Source: JAVVHE01 sp038238915 (GTDB lineage: Bacteria; Pseudomonadota; Alphaproteobacteria; Sphingomonadales; Sphingomonadaceae). From it: a stretch of DNA of 64,000 nt. Every line of letters begins with the position of its first letter. Within the stretch, counting starts at the first letter, position 1. Of this stretch, positions 8,648 to 16,531 are shown one piece after another. Location: positions 1 to 64,000 of the forward strand of contig JBBSFH010000016.1 of the NCBI GenBank assembly GCA_038238915.1, in the 5' to 3' direction. The translations under genes were made by a program, and so were the position numbers. Under the pieces are notes generated by a model. It was given only the letters and a program-made list of their open reading frames with translations, did no database searches and had not been told where the DNA came from.

Positions 8648-8711
8648 GGCCATGATCCTGGATGCCGATGGAAGTTCCCGCTGCGCCGAACTCGGGCGTC
8701 AACGGTGATAG

Positions 8712-9179
8712 TTAGCCGTCAACGTCCACGAAGGCAGGATCGACCGCCACCGCCCTCTGTCCCACCTCGCACCGCGCGAACGGCACCATGAACCGCGCCC
8801 CGCCCGCGCGTTCCACCTCAATCAAATCCCCCGCGCCGTAATTCTCGACCGCGACCACGCGGCCCACCACGACAGCGTCCACATGCGCGGGCAGGCCGAT
8901 CAGGTCCGCCACATAATATTCGCCCGCTTCGGGCAGGGGCAGCGCCGCGCGGGCCACGGCAAGCGTCACGCCGCGCAGCGCCTCGGCAGCGTCGCGCGTG
9001 GTGACTTCGGCAAAGCGCGCGACCGGGCCGGTGGGCGCATCGCGCAGCGCAGTGAGCGTTAGCGTGCGGCCGTTTGCCTCGAACCGGGTTCGCAGTGCGA
9101 GGCTATCGACACTCTCGGCGAAGAGCTTGAGCCGCACCTCGCCCCGCACGCCGTGCGCATTCGCGATCGCAGCCAGCAC
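8712..9179 (-). CDS. rimM: Ribosome maturation factor RimM
   Basis: 155 residues. RimM binds S19 and helps assemble the 30S head. The N-terminal half has ANAHGVRGEVRLKLF and the C-terminal PRC-barrel has EYYVADLIG, VGRVVAVENYGAGDLIEV and FMVPF. The best start is GTG at 9179, with a GGAG close by; the distance to the ribosome site is short (about 3 bases), so a non-standard start a few codons upstream cannot be excluded. It follows rpsP by 58 bases. The next gene in the usual order, trmD, is 3.7 kb away. Confidence 0.92.
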   Translation of the reverse strand: MLAAIANAHGVRGEVRLKLFAESVDSLALRTRFEANGRTLTLTALRDAPTGPVARFAEVTTRDAAEALRGVTLAVARAALPLPEAGEYYVADLIGLPAHVDAVVVGRVVAVENYGAGDLIEVERAGGARFMVPFARCEVGQRAVAVDPAFVDVDG

Positions 9180-9237
9180 GATCTCCGCTCCGCCCCGCTC
9201 GGATAGAAGCGGGGCGGAGGGCGCAGCAGCGGGGCGA

Positions 9238-10050
9238 TCAGTTCGCGGCGGTTTCAGTCGCGGCTTCCTCGGCCGGATGGGCTTCAGCGGGCGCGGCTTG
9301 CGCTACCGGCGATTCGGCTTCGACGGGCGCAGCTTCCGCTACCGGCGATTCGGCTTCGACGGGCGCAGCTTGCGCTACCGGCGATTCGGCTTCGACGGGC
9401 GCAGCTTGCGCTACCGGCGCTTCGGCTTCAGCGGCCGCAGTTGGCGCTTCGGCTTCGGCCGGGGGCGTCTCTGCTTCAGCCACCGGGGCGGCTGCAGCTT
9501 CTGCCGCAGCAACCTTGGCCGCCTCGGCTTCGACCTTCGCAGCCGCTTCAGCTTCGGCCTTGGCAGTCTTCTCGGCCTCTGCAGCCTCGGCTTCCGCCGC
9601 CTTTGCCGCCACGGCCGCTTCGGCCTCGGCCAGCTTGGCGGCTTCGGCAGCTTCGGCATCGGCGATCTTGGCTGCTTCGGCGGCTTCGGCTGCAGCAGTT
9701 TCGGCTTTCACGGCGTCGGCGGCGCGCTTGGCACGCTCCTCGACGCGATCCTTGGCCTTGTCGCCGGGCTCGCCTTTCTTCAGGTTGACGCTCGCCTTGC
9801 GCACGCGCAGCCCGGCCGCGTCGAGGAAGCGCGCTACGCGGTCTGTCGGCTGCGCGCCGACACCCAGCCAATGCGCCGCGCGCTCGGAATCGAGCTTCAC
9901 GCGCTCGGGCGAATCCTTCGCTTCGAGCGGGTTATACGTACCGATCTTTTCCAGGAACTTGCCGTCGCGCGCATTGCGGCTGTCCGCCACCACGATCCGG
10001 TAATAGGGCCGCTTCTTCGCGCCACCGCGCGCCAATCGAATTGCCAGCAT
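9238..10050 (-). CDS. rpsP: 30S ribosomal protein S16 with long Ala/Glu/Pro tail
   Basis: Residues 1 to about 80 are a normal S16 (MLAIRLARGGAKKRPYYRIVVAD, GKFLEKIGTYNP, GAQPTDRVARFL). After a KKGEPGDKAKDR linker there is a tail of about 170 residues. It is first an Ala/Glu/Lys helix-prone segment resembling a coiled coil, then a Pro/Val/Ala/Glu segment with a 12-residue tandem repeat (PVEAESPVAQAA type). S16 is normally 80-165 residues, so this 270-residue form is unusually long. The tail should be solvent exposed on the 30S body. It heads the rpsP-rimM unit behind ffh, 26 bases away. Confidence 0.93.
   Translation of the reverse strand: MLAIRLARGGAKKRPYYRIVVADSRNARDGKFLEKIGTYNPLEAKDSPERVKLDSERAAHWLGVGAQPTDRVARFLDAAGLRVRKASVNLKKGEPGDKAKDRVEERAKRAADAVKAETAAAEAAEAAKIADAEAAEAAKLAEAEAAVAAKAAEAEAAEAEKTAKAEAEAAAKVEAEAAKVAAAEAAAAPVAEAETPPAEAEAPTAAAEAEAPVAQAAPVEAESPVAQAAPVEAESPVAEAAPVEAESPVAQAAPAEAHPAEEAATETAAN
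9301..9408. repeat. 36-bp tandem repeat within rpsP tail
   Basis: Three consecutive 36-base units (9301-9336, 9337-9372, 9373-9408). The last two are identical and the first differs only at its final base; degenerate partial copies flank the array from about 9281 to 9430. Each unit encodes 12 residues of the S16 tail, so copy-number change keeps the frame. Confidence 0.9.
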
Positions 10051-10076
10051 TCTCGTCTACTCTCCAGGTTTCAGGT

Positions 10077-11510
10077 TCAACGTTTTCCGAATTTCTGTCC
10101 GCCCATCGGCAGCCCGCCCGGGCCAGCGCCGCCCAGTCCCGGCGGCAGCAGTCCCGCCATCGCTCCGGCACCGCCCTTGCCCATCATCGCGCCCAGCTTC
10201 GCCAGGCCGCCCATCTTCTTCAGTCGCTTCATCATGCCCGCCATTTCCTGGTGCATCTTGATCAGCCGGTTGACCTCCTGCACCGTCGTCCCCGCGCCCT
10301 TGGCGATGCGGATCTTGCGCCTTGCGTTCAGCATCTCGGGCCTGGCGCGTTCGGCGGGCGTCATCGAGAGCACCAGCGCCTCCATGCGCCCGACCATCTT
10401 GTCGTTCACCCCGCCGTCCGCCATCGCCTTCTTGGCGTTGGCGATGCCGGGCATCATCGATGCCAATGCGCCCATGCCGCCCATGCGCTTCATCTGCGCG
10501 AGTTGCTGGCGCAGATCGTTCATGTCGAACTCGCCGCGCGCCATCTTGGCGGCCATGCGTTCGGCATCGGCGGCCTCGATCGTCTCGGACGCGCGCTCGA
10601 CTAGGCTGACGATGTCGCCCATGCCAAGGATGCGCCCGGCGACACGTTCGGGCTGGAACTCGTCGAGCCCGTCGAGCTTCTCGCCAGTGCCGATGAATTT
10701 GATCGGGCGTTTTGTGACGGCGCGCATCGAGAGCGCCGCCCCGCCGCGCGCGTCCCCGTCCATGCGCGTCAGGATCACGCCGGTCAGCGGCACCTCGGCG
10801 GAGAAATTGGTCGCGACGTTGACCGCGTCCTGCCCCGTCAGCGCATCGACGACCAGCAGCACTTCCTGCGGCTGCGCCTCGTCCGCGACCGCCTTCATCT
10901 CGGCCATCAGCGCGGCATCGACATGCAATCGCCCGGCGGTATCGAGCATCAGCACGTCGTAACCGCCGAGCTTCGCCGCACCTTTCGCGCGCCGCGCGAT
11001 GTCAACGGGCATCTGGCCGGGAACGATCGGCAGCGTCGCCACCCCCGTCTGCTCGCCCAGCACCGCGAGCTGCTGCTGCGCGGCAGGGCGGTTGACGTCC
11101 AAGGACGCCATCAGGACCTTCTTGCGCCCCTTCTCGGTCAGGCGTTTGGCGAGCTTGGCAGTGGTCGTCGTCTTGCCCGAGCCCTGCAGCCCCACCAGCA
11201 TGATGATCGCAGGCGGGGTAACGCCGAGGTTCAGCCCTTCCTGCGCGCCGCCCAGCACCTCGATCAGTTCGTCGTGCACGATCTTGACGACCTGCTGGCC
11301 GGGCGTGACCGAGCGCAGCACCTCGGCGCCGATCGCGCGCGCGGTCACATCGTCGATGAACTTCTTCGCAACCGGCAGCGCAACATCGGCTTCGAGCAGC
11401 GCGATCCGCACCTCGCGCATTGCGGCGCGCACATCGAGTTCGGTCAGCGCGCCGCGCCCGCGCAACTTCTCGAAGACGCTCCCCAGACGTTCGGACAGGC
11501 TATCGAACAA
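10077..11510 (-). CDS. ffh: Signal recognition particle protein Ffh (SRP54)
   Basis: 477 residues. It is the GTPase that binds signal sequences with 4.5S RNA and delivers ribosomes to FtsY. The N domain opens MFDSLSERLG. The G domain shows the P-loop GLQGSGKTTT (residues 108-117), DTAGRLHVD and TRMDGDARGG. The Met-rich M domain extends from about 325, with RMGGMGALASMMPG and a Gly/Met-rich C-terminus (MAGLLPPGLGG). It is the first gene of the ffh-rpsP-rimM run; the 131 bases upstream hold no gene. Confidence 0.97.
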   Translation of the reverse strand: MFDSLSERLGSVFEKLRGRGALTELDVRAAMREVRIALLEADVALPVAKKFIDDVTARAIGAEVLRSVTPGQQVVKIVHDELIEVLGGAQEGLNLGVTPPAIIMLVGLQGSGKTTTTAKLAKRLTEKGRKKVLMASLDVNRPAAQQQLAVLGEQTGVATLPIVPGQMPVDIARRAKGAAKLGGYDVLMLDTAGRLHVDAALMAEMKAVADEAQPQEVLLVVDALTGQDAVNVATNFSAEVPLTGVILTRMDGDARGGAALSMRAVTKRPIKFIGTGEKLDGLDEFQPERVAGRILGMGDIVSLVERASETIEAADAERMAAKMARGEFDMNDLRQQLAQMKRMGGMGALASMMPGIANAKKAMADGGVNDKMVGRMEALVLSMTPAERARPEMLNARRKIRIAKGAGTTVQEVNRLIKMHQEMAGMMKRLKKMGGLAKLGAMMGKGGAGAMAGLLPPGLGGAGPGGLPMGGQKFGKR

Positions 11511-11641
11511 ATTCGCTCCAACGCATAAAGCGCCGGCGGACGAACCCTCGTCGGCCAGCGTGTGTGTGCGACCCTCGGGCCATCAGAACGCGTTTGCCAA
11601 ACGGGCGCGCGAAAGTCAACGCACGCCCGCTGGAAAGCGGT

Positions 11642-13393
11642 TTAGATGGCGACCGCGGTGCGCGTGCCGACATCCACGGTGAAGCGCTTGGTGTTGACCG
11701 TATAGGCGGCCGCGAACACCGTGCTCACGAAGACGTGATCGGTGGTGACGCGCGTCGGCGTGACGTCGATCAGCAGGAAGCCGCGCTGGCTCTGATCGGT
11801 GAAGATCAGCTTGTCGCCCGTCGAGCGTACCGTGCTGGTTTCGACCAGCAGGCCCGCATAAACCGAAGGCGGGAAGCCGACGAGGACCTGCTCGAGTCCG
11901 CCCGAGGTGACCGAGGTGCCGCCGAACTCGGGCGCGACCGGGACCACCGCGCCCGTGCTATCGGGCGCACGCAGGTTCGCGGTCCAAGCATTGTGCGAAT
12001 CGCCCGAGATGACGATCGGGTTGGTTGCATACTGGCGCATCAGCTGGAGGAAGTCCGCGCGTGCGGTCTGGTAGCCGGTCCAGCTGTCCTGGAAGACCGG
12101 GTTGGGGAAGCCGCCGGGGTTGGCGGCAAGCGCGAGCAGCTGCGCGAGGAACGCCGCGCCGAACAGCGCAGTGAAGCCCGCGAGCAGGCCAGCGCGCAGC
12201 GGACCGGTGACGACCGCGCTGTTGTTGATATCGGGCGTCAGCTGGTTGAACGCGAGGATCTGGTTGCCGATCAACTGCCACGTCTGGGTGGAGCTCGAGA
12301 GCGCGTTCTGGACGAACGTGCGCTGGAGATTGCCGAACATCGTACGCGCGCGCGCGGCAGACGTCCCGTCGATAGTATCCCGGCGCAGGCCCGCGAAAGT
12401 CGCAAACGCACCCGCCGTGCCGAGCTGCGGATCGCGGCCCGCCAAACGCGTGTCCAGCATCACCAGTCGCAAGAGTCCGCCGAAATCGAAGAAGCGGTAC
12501 AGATGCTGCGGGTTGCCGCTCGCGTCGAAAATGGCGCTGGGATCGCGCAGCGGGTTCCACTCGTAATAGGCCTGCAGCGCCACCGTCTCGCGCACCTTCC
12601 ACGGGCCTTCGGTCGCGGGCTGATGGTTTTCGGCACCCTGCGTGTTACTGTCGTTCGCGGTTTCGTGATCGTCATAGATCATGATCCATGGGTTCTTGCG
12701 ATGCAGTTCCTGCAGGTCCGGATCGGTCTTGTAGAGCGCATGGCGGGTCCGGTACTGGTCCAGCATGACGATTTCGGCCGATGGCACGAGACCCCCCAGT
12801 CGCGGCTGCTGCGTGCCCGGGCCGATTACGAGGCCTGGGAAGCCATATTCGTAGACGTAATCGCCCAGATGGATGCAGGCATCGAGATCGTCGCGCCTGG
12901 CGGCTTCCTTGTATACGTTGAAGTAACCATCCTCGTAATCCGAGCAGGAGAAAACCGCGAACTTGAGGTTGGATACGCCCGTTACCGGCAGCGTCTTCGT
13001 CTTGCCGACGGCCGAGACGACGCCCGCCGCCTTGAACTTGTAATAGTAGGTCTCGCCGGGACGGAGGCCGGTCACGTCGACCTTCACCGTGTAATCTCTC
13101 GCCGCCTGCGCGAAGGCGGTGCCGCGCTTGACGACCTTCGTCATCGCCTCGTCGATCGCGACGGACCATTCGACCGGCGTCGGCCGGCTGATGCCGCTCA
13201 CGCGTGTCCACAAGATCACCGCGGTCGCCAGCGGATCGCCGCTCGCAACGCCGTGCACGAAGACGGCACCCGCCGATGCCACCGCGACTCCTGCGGTCGC
13301 AAATGTGGCCGAGGTGGCGATCGCACCGCCTAGGAACTGGCGGCGGCTCGGGGTGAGCGCGATATCGCGCGGGCTATCGGTCTTCTCGGTCAT
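11642..13393 (-). CDS. phoD: PhoD-type alkaline phosphatase, Tat-exported
   Basis: 583 residues. The twin-arginine signal SRRQFLGGA (Arg17-Arg18) is followed by a hydrophobic Ala-rich segment. The catalytic metal-binding features of PhoD follow: FSCSDYEDGYFN, IHLGDYVYEYG, YDDHETANDS and ISGDSHNAW. These ligate Fe/Ca and support phosphomono- or diester hydrolysis in the periplasm. The ATG at 13393 gives the Tat signal its proper position and has AGGGGG 7 bases upstream; the longer frame from 13507 is rejected. A Pho-box-like repeat lies about 55 bases upstream. It is divergent from a PEP-CTERM gene. Confidence 0.93.
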   Translation of the reverse strand: MTEKTDSPRDIALTPSRRQFLGGAIATSATFATAGVAVASAGAVFVHGVASGDPLATAVILWTRVSGISRPTPVEWSVAIDEAMTKVVKRGTAFAQAARDYTVKVDVTGLRPGETYYYKFKAAGVVSAVGKTKTLPVTGVSNLKFAVFSCSDYEDGYFNVYKEAARRDDLDACIHLGDYVYEYGFPGLVIGPGTQQPRLGGLVPSAEIVMLDQYRTRHALYKTDPDLQELHRKNPWIMIYDDHETANDSNTQGAENHQPATEGPWKVRETVALQAYYEWNPLRDPSAIFDASGNPQHLYRFFDFGGLLRLVMLDTRLAGRDPQLGTAGAFATFAGLRRDTIDGTSAARARTMFGNLQRTFVQNALSSSTQTWQLIGNQILAFNQLTPDINNSAVVTGPLRAGLLAGFTALFGAAFLAQLLALAANPGGFPNPVFQDSWTGYQTARADFLQLMRQYATNPIVISGDSHNAWTANLRAPDSTGAVVPVAPEFGGTSVTSGGLEQVLVGFPPSVYAGLLVETSTVRSTGDKLIFTDQSQRGFLLIDVTPTRVTTDHVFVSTVFAAAYTVNTKRFTVDVGTRTAVAI

Positions 13394-13447
13394 CGCGGGC
13401 CCCCTGGGGTCGAATTGAAACGGACCCGTTGTCCCTAGACGCGTTCC

Positions 13448-13465
13448 GTGACGCAGATGTGACAA
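13448..13465 (-). promoter_or_regulatory. Pho-box-like direct repeat upstream of phoD
   Basis: On the minus strand TTGTCAC-ATCT-GCGTCAC is two 7-base half-sites with an 11-base period, as in PhoB boxes (consensus CTGTCAT/C repeats). It is placed 55-72 bases before the phoD start. PhoD enzymes are classic phosphate-starvation genes, so PhoB control is likely but not proven. Confidence 0.5.
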
Positions 13466-13575
13466 TCGGGCGAAGAAAATTGGAACTCGGAAAGAATTAC
13501 AAGCCACTTGTCATGATCCCGTAACGGACGCCCGTTAGCGAGAACTTGTTTCAGGGATCAACAGGAGCCAACCCC

Positions 13576-14094
13576 ATGCGCGTCGTCCTTCTCACCGCTG
13601 CGCTCGCCGCGCTCGCCCTCCCCGCCCCTGCCTCGGCGACCGAAATCCACTTTACGGGTGATCTCACCACGGGTCCGCTCGCGGGCCACGCTTTCGGGGG
13701 CACGTTCACCTTCGATGGCGCTCTGGCGGTCCCCAACGCGTCAGATTTCAACGGCGCGGGCCTCGGCATCACCGCGATCGATCTTGTACTCGCTGGCCAG
13801 CATTTCACCCGCGCCAACGCGGATGCGATCTATCTGGCGTTCGACGCTTCGGGCGCGATTAGCAGTTTTATTCTCGGCGGCGCACCATCCGGGTACGACA
13901 CGCTGGATTCAAGCGACCCCAGCGCCGATTTCTCGCTGGCGGATTATGGGGTGAGCTACAAGCTCGCAGGCGTGGGCCAGTTCATCTACGACGGCAACAC
14001 GCTCAGCTTCGAGACGGTCCCCGAGCCTGCGGCGGCGCTGCTCCTGGGCGCCGGAGTTCTCGGCCTCGCACTGCGCCTGCGCCGTTCCGCGTAA
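13576..14094 (+). CDS. PEP-CTERM sorting domain protein
   Basis: 172 residues. The N-terminal signal peptide (MRVVLLTAALAALALP, cut near ASA-TEI) is followed by a beta-rich secreted domain with no recognised enzyme motif. The C-terminal PEP-CTERM tripartite signal is TVPEPAAALLLG, a hydrophobic helix and LRLRRSA. AGGAG at 13563-13567 selects the ATG at 13576. It is divergent from phoD and convergent with the stress kinase 7 bases downstream. It is likely anchored or processed by an exosortase; function unknown. Confidence 0.85.
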   Translation: MRVVLLTAALAALALPAPASATEIHFTGDLTTGPLAGHAFGGTFTFDGALAVPNASDFNGAGLGITAIDLVLAGQHFTRANADAIYLAFDASGAISSFILGGAPSGYDTLDSSDPSADFSLADYGVSYKLAGVGQFIYDGNTLSFETVPEPAAALLLGAGVLGLALRLRRSA

Positions 14095-14100
14095 GCGTGT

Positions 14101-15132
14101 TCAGGCTTCGGGCGCGAGCGCCGAGAAGCTGATCGAGAAGGCCTTCGCGCTCGCATCATAGTCGAGCGGACTGCGCAATTGCCGCGCCAGCCCGGCAATG
14201 ATGCGGCGCGAACCCTCGGTGAAGCCTGCCAGCCCGAATTCTCCGTCGAAGCCCGCGCTTGTCACGCGTAAATTGCCGCGCCCACCCGCCAGAGTTGCTT
14301 CGATCCGCGCATCGGTGTGCGTGGCCGCTACCAGTTCGGTCACCAGGAACGCGATCGGGAGCGCGATATCTTGGCCGACGCTAAGCCGCGCCGATCCGCA
14401 CGCCACGCGTCGAACGCGCGTTGCCCCTTCGAACCCGTGCTCGAGATTGACGCTGAGATCCGCCAGCAACGAGCGCAGTTCCACACCCTGCGCGGCCTCG
14501 TCCTGATACATCCAGCGGTGCACGAGCGCGAGCGCGTTCACGCGTTGGCGGATGAGAGCGTAAGCCTCGGACACCTCGGGACTTGATGCGTCGCGAGCCT
14601 GGAGACTGAGCAGGCTCGAAACGATCTGAAGGTTGTTTTTCACGCGGTGATGCACCTCGCGCGTCAGCGCGGTCTGGCGGATGAGCGCGTCCTGCGTGGC
14701 CTGGGCATGACCAGCCACCCGGTCCGCCATCGCGTTGAAGGCACGGCTCAGTTCCGCCAGTTCGGGGCTCGACTGCGTGCCCTCGGCCATGCGCGCGCCG
14801 ATGTCGCCCGCGGCATAACGCTCGACAACCGCGCGCATCATCCGCAGCGGGCGAATGGCCAGGTGGTTGATGCCGAGCGATGTGATGACCACCGCCGCGA
14901 CCCACATCAGCGCGGGCAGCGCGATGCCGATCGCCTGCACCAGGCTTACGCGCGACGAATACGCAAGCTGCAGATAGTTGTGGAACGCCGCCACCAGCGC
15001 GATCACGCCGAGCGGCAACAGCGCGAACGACAGCGCGGCGATCACCTTGGTTGCGAGCGGGATTGCGGCGAACCGTGTCGAAAGGCGATCGGGCAACGGA
15101 CGCTCCTCGCGCGGCGATGCGAGCCGCGTCAA
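14101..15132 (-). CDS. PhyP-like membrane histidine kinase/phosphatase of the PhyR pathway
   Basis: 343 residues with two transmembrane helices (about 28-50 and 66-89), HAMP (about 90-142) and a HisKA_2 dimerisation domain with HHRVKNNLQIVSSLL (His161/162). The C-terminal ATPase-like domain is degenerate: where kinases have ELVTNA-type N-box asparagine it reads LVTELVAATHTD, and no DNGxG box is visible. That fits PhyP of Sphingomonas, which dephosphorylates PhyR rather than acting as an active kinase. The start ATG at 15132 overlaps the nepR stop (ATGA). Gene position beside nepR/phyR supports the role; activity is inferred. Confidence 0.78.
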   Translation of the reverse strand: MTRLASPREERPLPDRLSTRFAAIPLATKVIAALSFALLPLGVIALVAAFHNYLQLAYSSRVSLVQAIGIALPALMWVAAVVITSLGINHLAIRPLRMMRAVVERYAAGDIGARMAEGTQSSPELAELSRAFNAMADRVAGHAQATQDALIRQTALTREVHHRVKNNLQIVSSLLSLQARDASSPEVSEAYALIRQRVNALALVHRWMYQDEAAQGVELRSLLADLSVNLEHGFEGATRVRRVACGSARLSVGQDIALPIAFLVTELVAATHTDARIEATLAGGRGNLRVTSAGFDGEFGLAGFTEGSRRIIAGLARQLRSPLDYDASAKAFSISFSALAPEA

Positions 15133-15293
15133 TCGATACGGTCGAGCAGCGCGCGGAGTTCATCGGGCACGCGCTGCTCGATCGGCCGGCGGTAGGCTCG
15201 TTGCAACGCCTCACCCAACGCACTGCGCGCCTTGGTGGGTTCAGCGATTGGCGGCGGATCGATCGCTTTCACCACGCGATCACCGCATGTCAC
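15129..15293 (-). CDS. nepR: NepR anti-sigma factor
   Basis: About 54 residues. The core ALGEALQRAYRRPIEQRVPD and ELRALLDRID match NepR: two short helices that clamp EcfG and are sequestered by phosphorylated PhyR. The GTG at 15293 is preferred because AGGGGA lies 7 bases upstream; a TTG at 15317 would add 8 residues. It is translationally coupled to the PhyP-like gene and divergent from phyR. A partial EcfG-type promoter (GGAAC at 15366-15370, then CGCT 16 bases on) lies upstream on this strand. Confidence 0.85.
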   Translation of the reverse strand: MTCGDRVVKAIDPPPIAEPTKARSALGEALQRAYRRPIEQRVPDELRALLDRID

Positions 15294-15510
15294 CTGGCCA
15301 TCCCCTTTGGCACGCAAGGCGCTATCCCGCCACGACTGATCTCCAAGCGCCTACGCCGCATGATGGTTCCAACACTGCCGGCCGATTGCTGCATGGTCCG
15401 GTGCATAGATGAAACGAACCACAGGGGAAGACGTTGAGCCGCTTCGACGCTAGGATGATCCCGCCGTCATCGCCCTTTCCATTTCCTTTCGCCGAAAGCA
15501 CAACTCCGCC

Positions 15511-16302
15511 ATGTCGCTCGCTGCCGAAATCGCCCCGCACCTTCCCTACCTTCGCCGGTATGCACGCGCGCTAACCGGCACGCAGGCGCACGGCGATACG
15601 TTCGTGCGCGCGGCGCTCGAGGCGATCGTCACCGCGCCCGAAAGCTTCCCGCGCGAGGTCGATCCGCGGCTGGGGCTCTACAAGGTCTTCAACTCGATCT
15701 GGGCGTCTTCCAACATCGAGGTCGATGAGGAACTGGGCGAGGCCGGCGCGCTGGAGAAGGTTGCACACACCCGGTTGAGCGCGATCACCCCGCTCTCGCG
15801 CCAGGCGCTTCTTCTCACCGCGATGGAGGGGTTCACCGACGAGGATGCCGGGTATCTGATCGATGCCTCGCCCAGGGATGTCGCCAGCCTTGTCGCCGAG
15901 GCGCTCGCCGACATCGAACGGCAGACCGCGACGCGCGTCCTGATCATCGAGGACGAGCCGATCATCGCGATGGACATCGAGCAGATCGTGCGCGACCTCG
16001 GTCACGAAGTGACCGGCATCGCGGTCACACGCGCCGAGGCGGTTGCGATGGTCGGCGATGATCGCCCCGGCCTGGTGCTGGCGGACATCCAGCTTGCCGA
16101 CGACAGCAGCGGCATCGATGCGGTCAAGGACATCCTTGCGCAGTTCAGCGTGCCGGTGATCTTCATCACCGCGTTCCCCGAGCGGCTGCTGACGGGCGAA
16201 CGCCCCGAGCCGACTTTCCTGATCACCAAGCCGTTCGAGCGATCGACGGTCAAAGCCGCGATCAGCCAGGCGCTGTTCTTCAACTCGACCAGCAGGATTT
16301 GA
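15511..16302 (+). CDS. phyR: PhyR, anti-anti-sigma response regulator of the general stress response
   Basis: 263 residues. The N-terminal sigma-like domain (about 1-130; LPYLRRYARALTG, RQALLLTAMEGFTDEDAGYL) mimics EcfG. The C-terminal receiver (about 141-255) starts VLIIEDEP and has the phospho-Asp at about 192 in VLADIQLADDSSG, followed by VIFITAFPERL and the lysine in FLITKPF. When phosphorylated, the sigma-like domain binds NepR and frees EcfG. It is divergent from nepR across about 200 bases of shared regulatory DNA. Confidence 0.95.
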   Translation: MSLAAEIAPHLPYLRRYARALTGTQAHGDTFVRAALEAIVTAPESFPREVDPRLGLYKVFNSIWASSNIEVDEELGEAGALEKVAHTRLSAITPLSRQALLLTAMEGFTDEDAGYLIDASPRDVASLVAEALADIERQTATRVLIIEDEPIIAMDIEQIVRDLGHEVTGIAVTRAEAVAMVGDDRPGLVLADIQLADDSSGIDAVKDILAQFSVPVIFITAFPERLLTGERPEPTFLITKPFERSTVKAAISQALFFNSTSRI

Positions 16303-16307
16303 GGCAC

Positions 16308-16332
16308 GGAACAGGTATCGCGGTGAACCGTT
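16308..16332 (+). promoter_or_regulatory. EcfG-type promoter
   Basis: GGAAC at 16308-16312 and CGTT at 16329-16332 are separated by exactly 16 bases, matching the alphaproteobacterial EcfG consensus. It lies between phyR and the small membrane gene, so it should drive that gene and the downstream sigma factor, giving positive autoregulation. Confidence 0.82.
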
Positions 16333-16361
16333 GTACCGGGGTTGTAACGAGCGGGCGGGAA

Positions 16362-16502
16362 ATGAAGCCGGAGGAACCCGAAAATATTAGCACCGACCGC
16401 GCGCGGGGCGGTGAAACGCGAGGCGTGGCGCGCTATGTGCTGACCGCGTCGCTGATCCTGATCGTGATCGCGTTTGCGGCCTTGTTACTATCTTATCGCT
16501 GA
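16362..16502 (+). CDS. Small single-pass membrane protein in the stress locus
   Basis: 46 residues starting MKPEEPENIS, with one C-terminal transmembrane helix (YVLTASLILIVIAFAALLL). The ATG at 16362 follows a GCGGGCGGGAA purine-rich stretch. It sits 30 bases behind the EcfG promoter and 29 bases before the sigma gene, so both are probably one stress-induced transcript. No known family is recognised; a regulator or stress membrane peptide are both possible. Confidence 0.65.
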   Translation: MKPEEPENISTDRARGGETRGVARYVLTASLILIVIAFAALLLSYR

Positions 16503-16531
16503 GCCGGCAGGGCTCGGGAAGGGAGCGATCG

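Noticed and set aside
8998..10962. 654-codon plus-strand open frame rich in Arg/Phe/Gly repeats opposite rimM, rpsP and ffh
   Set aside because: It is the antisense shadow of the S16 tail repeats and high-GC genes; it has no ribosome site or family motif, and the minus-strand genes are certain.
15341..15370. EcfG promoter in front of nepR
   Set aside because: GGAAC is present, but the -10 reads CGCT instead of CGTT; kept only as a weak note in the nepR entry.
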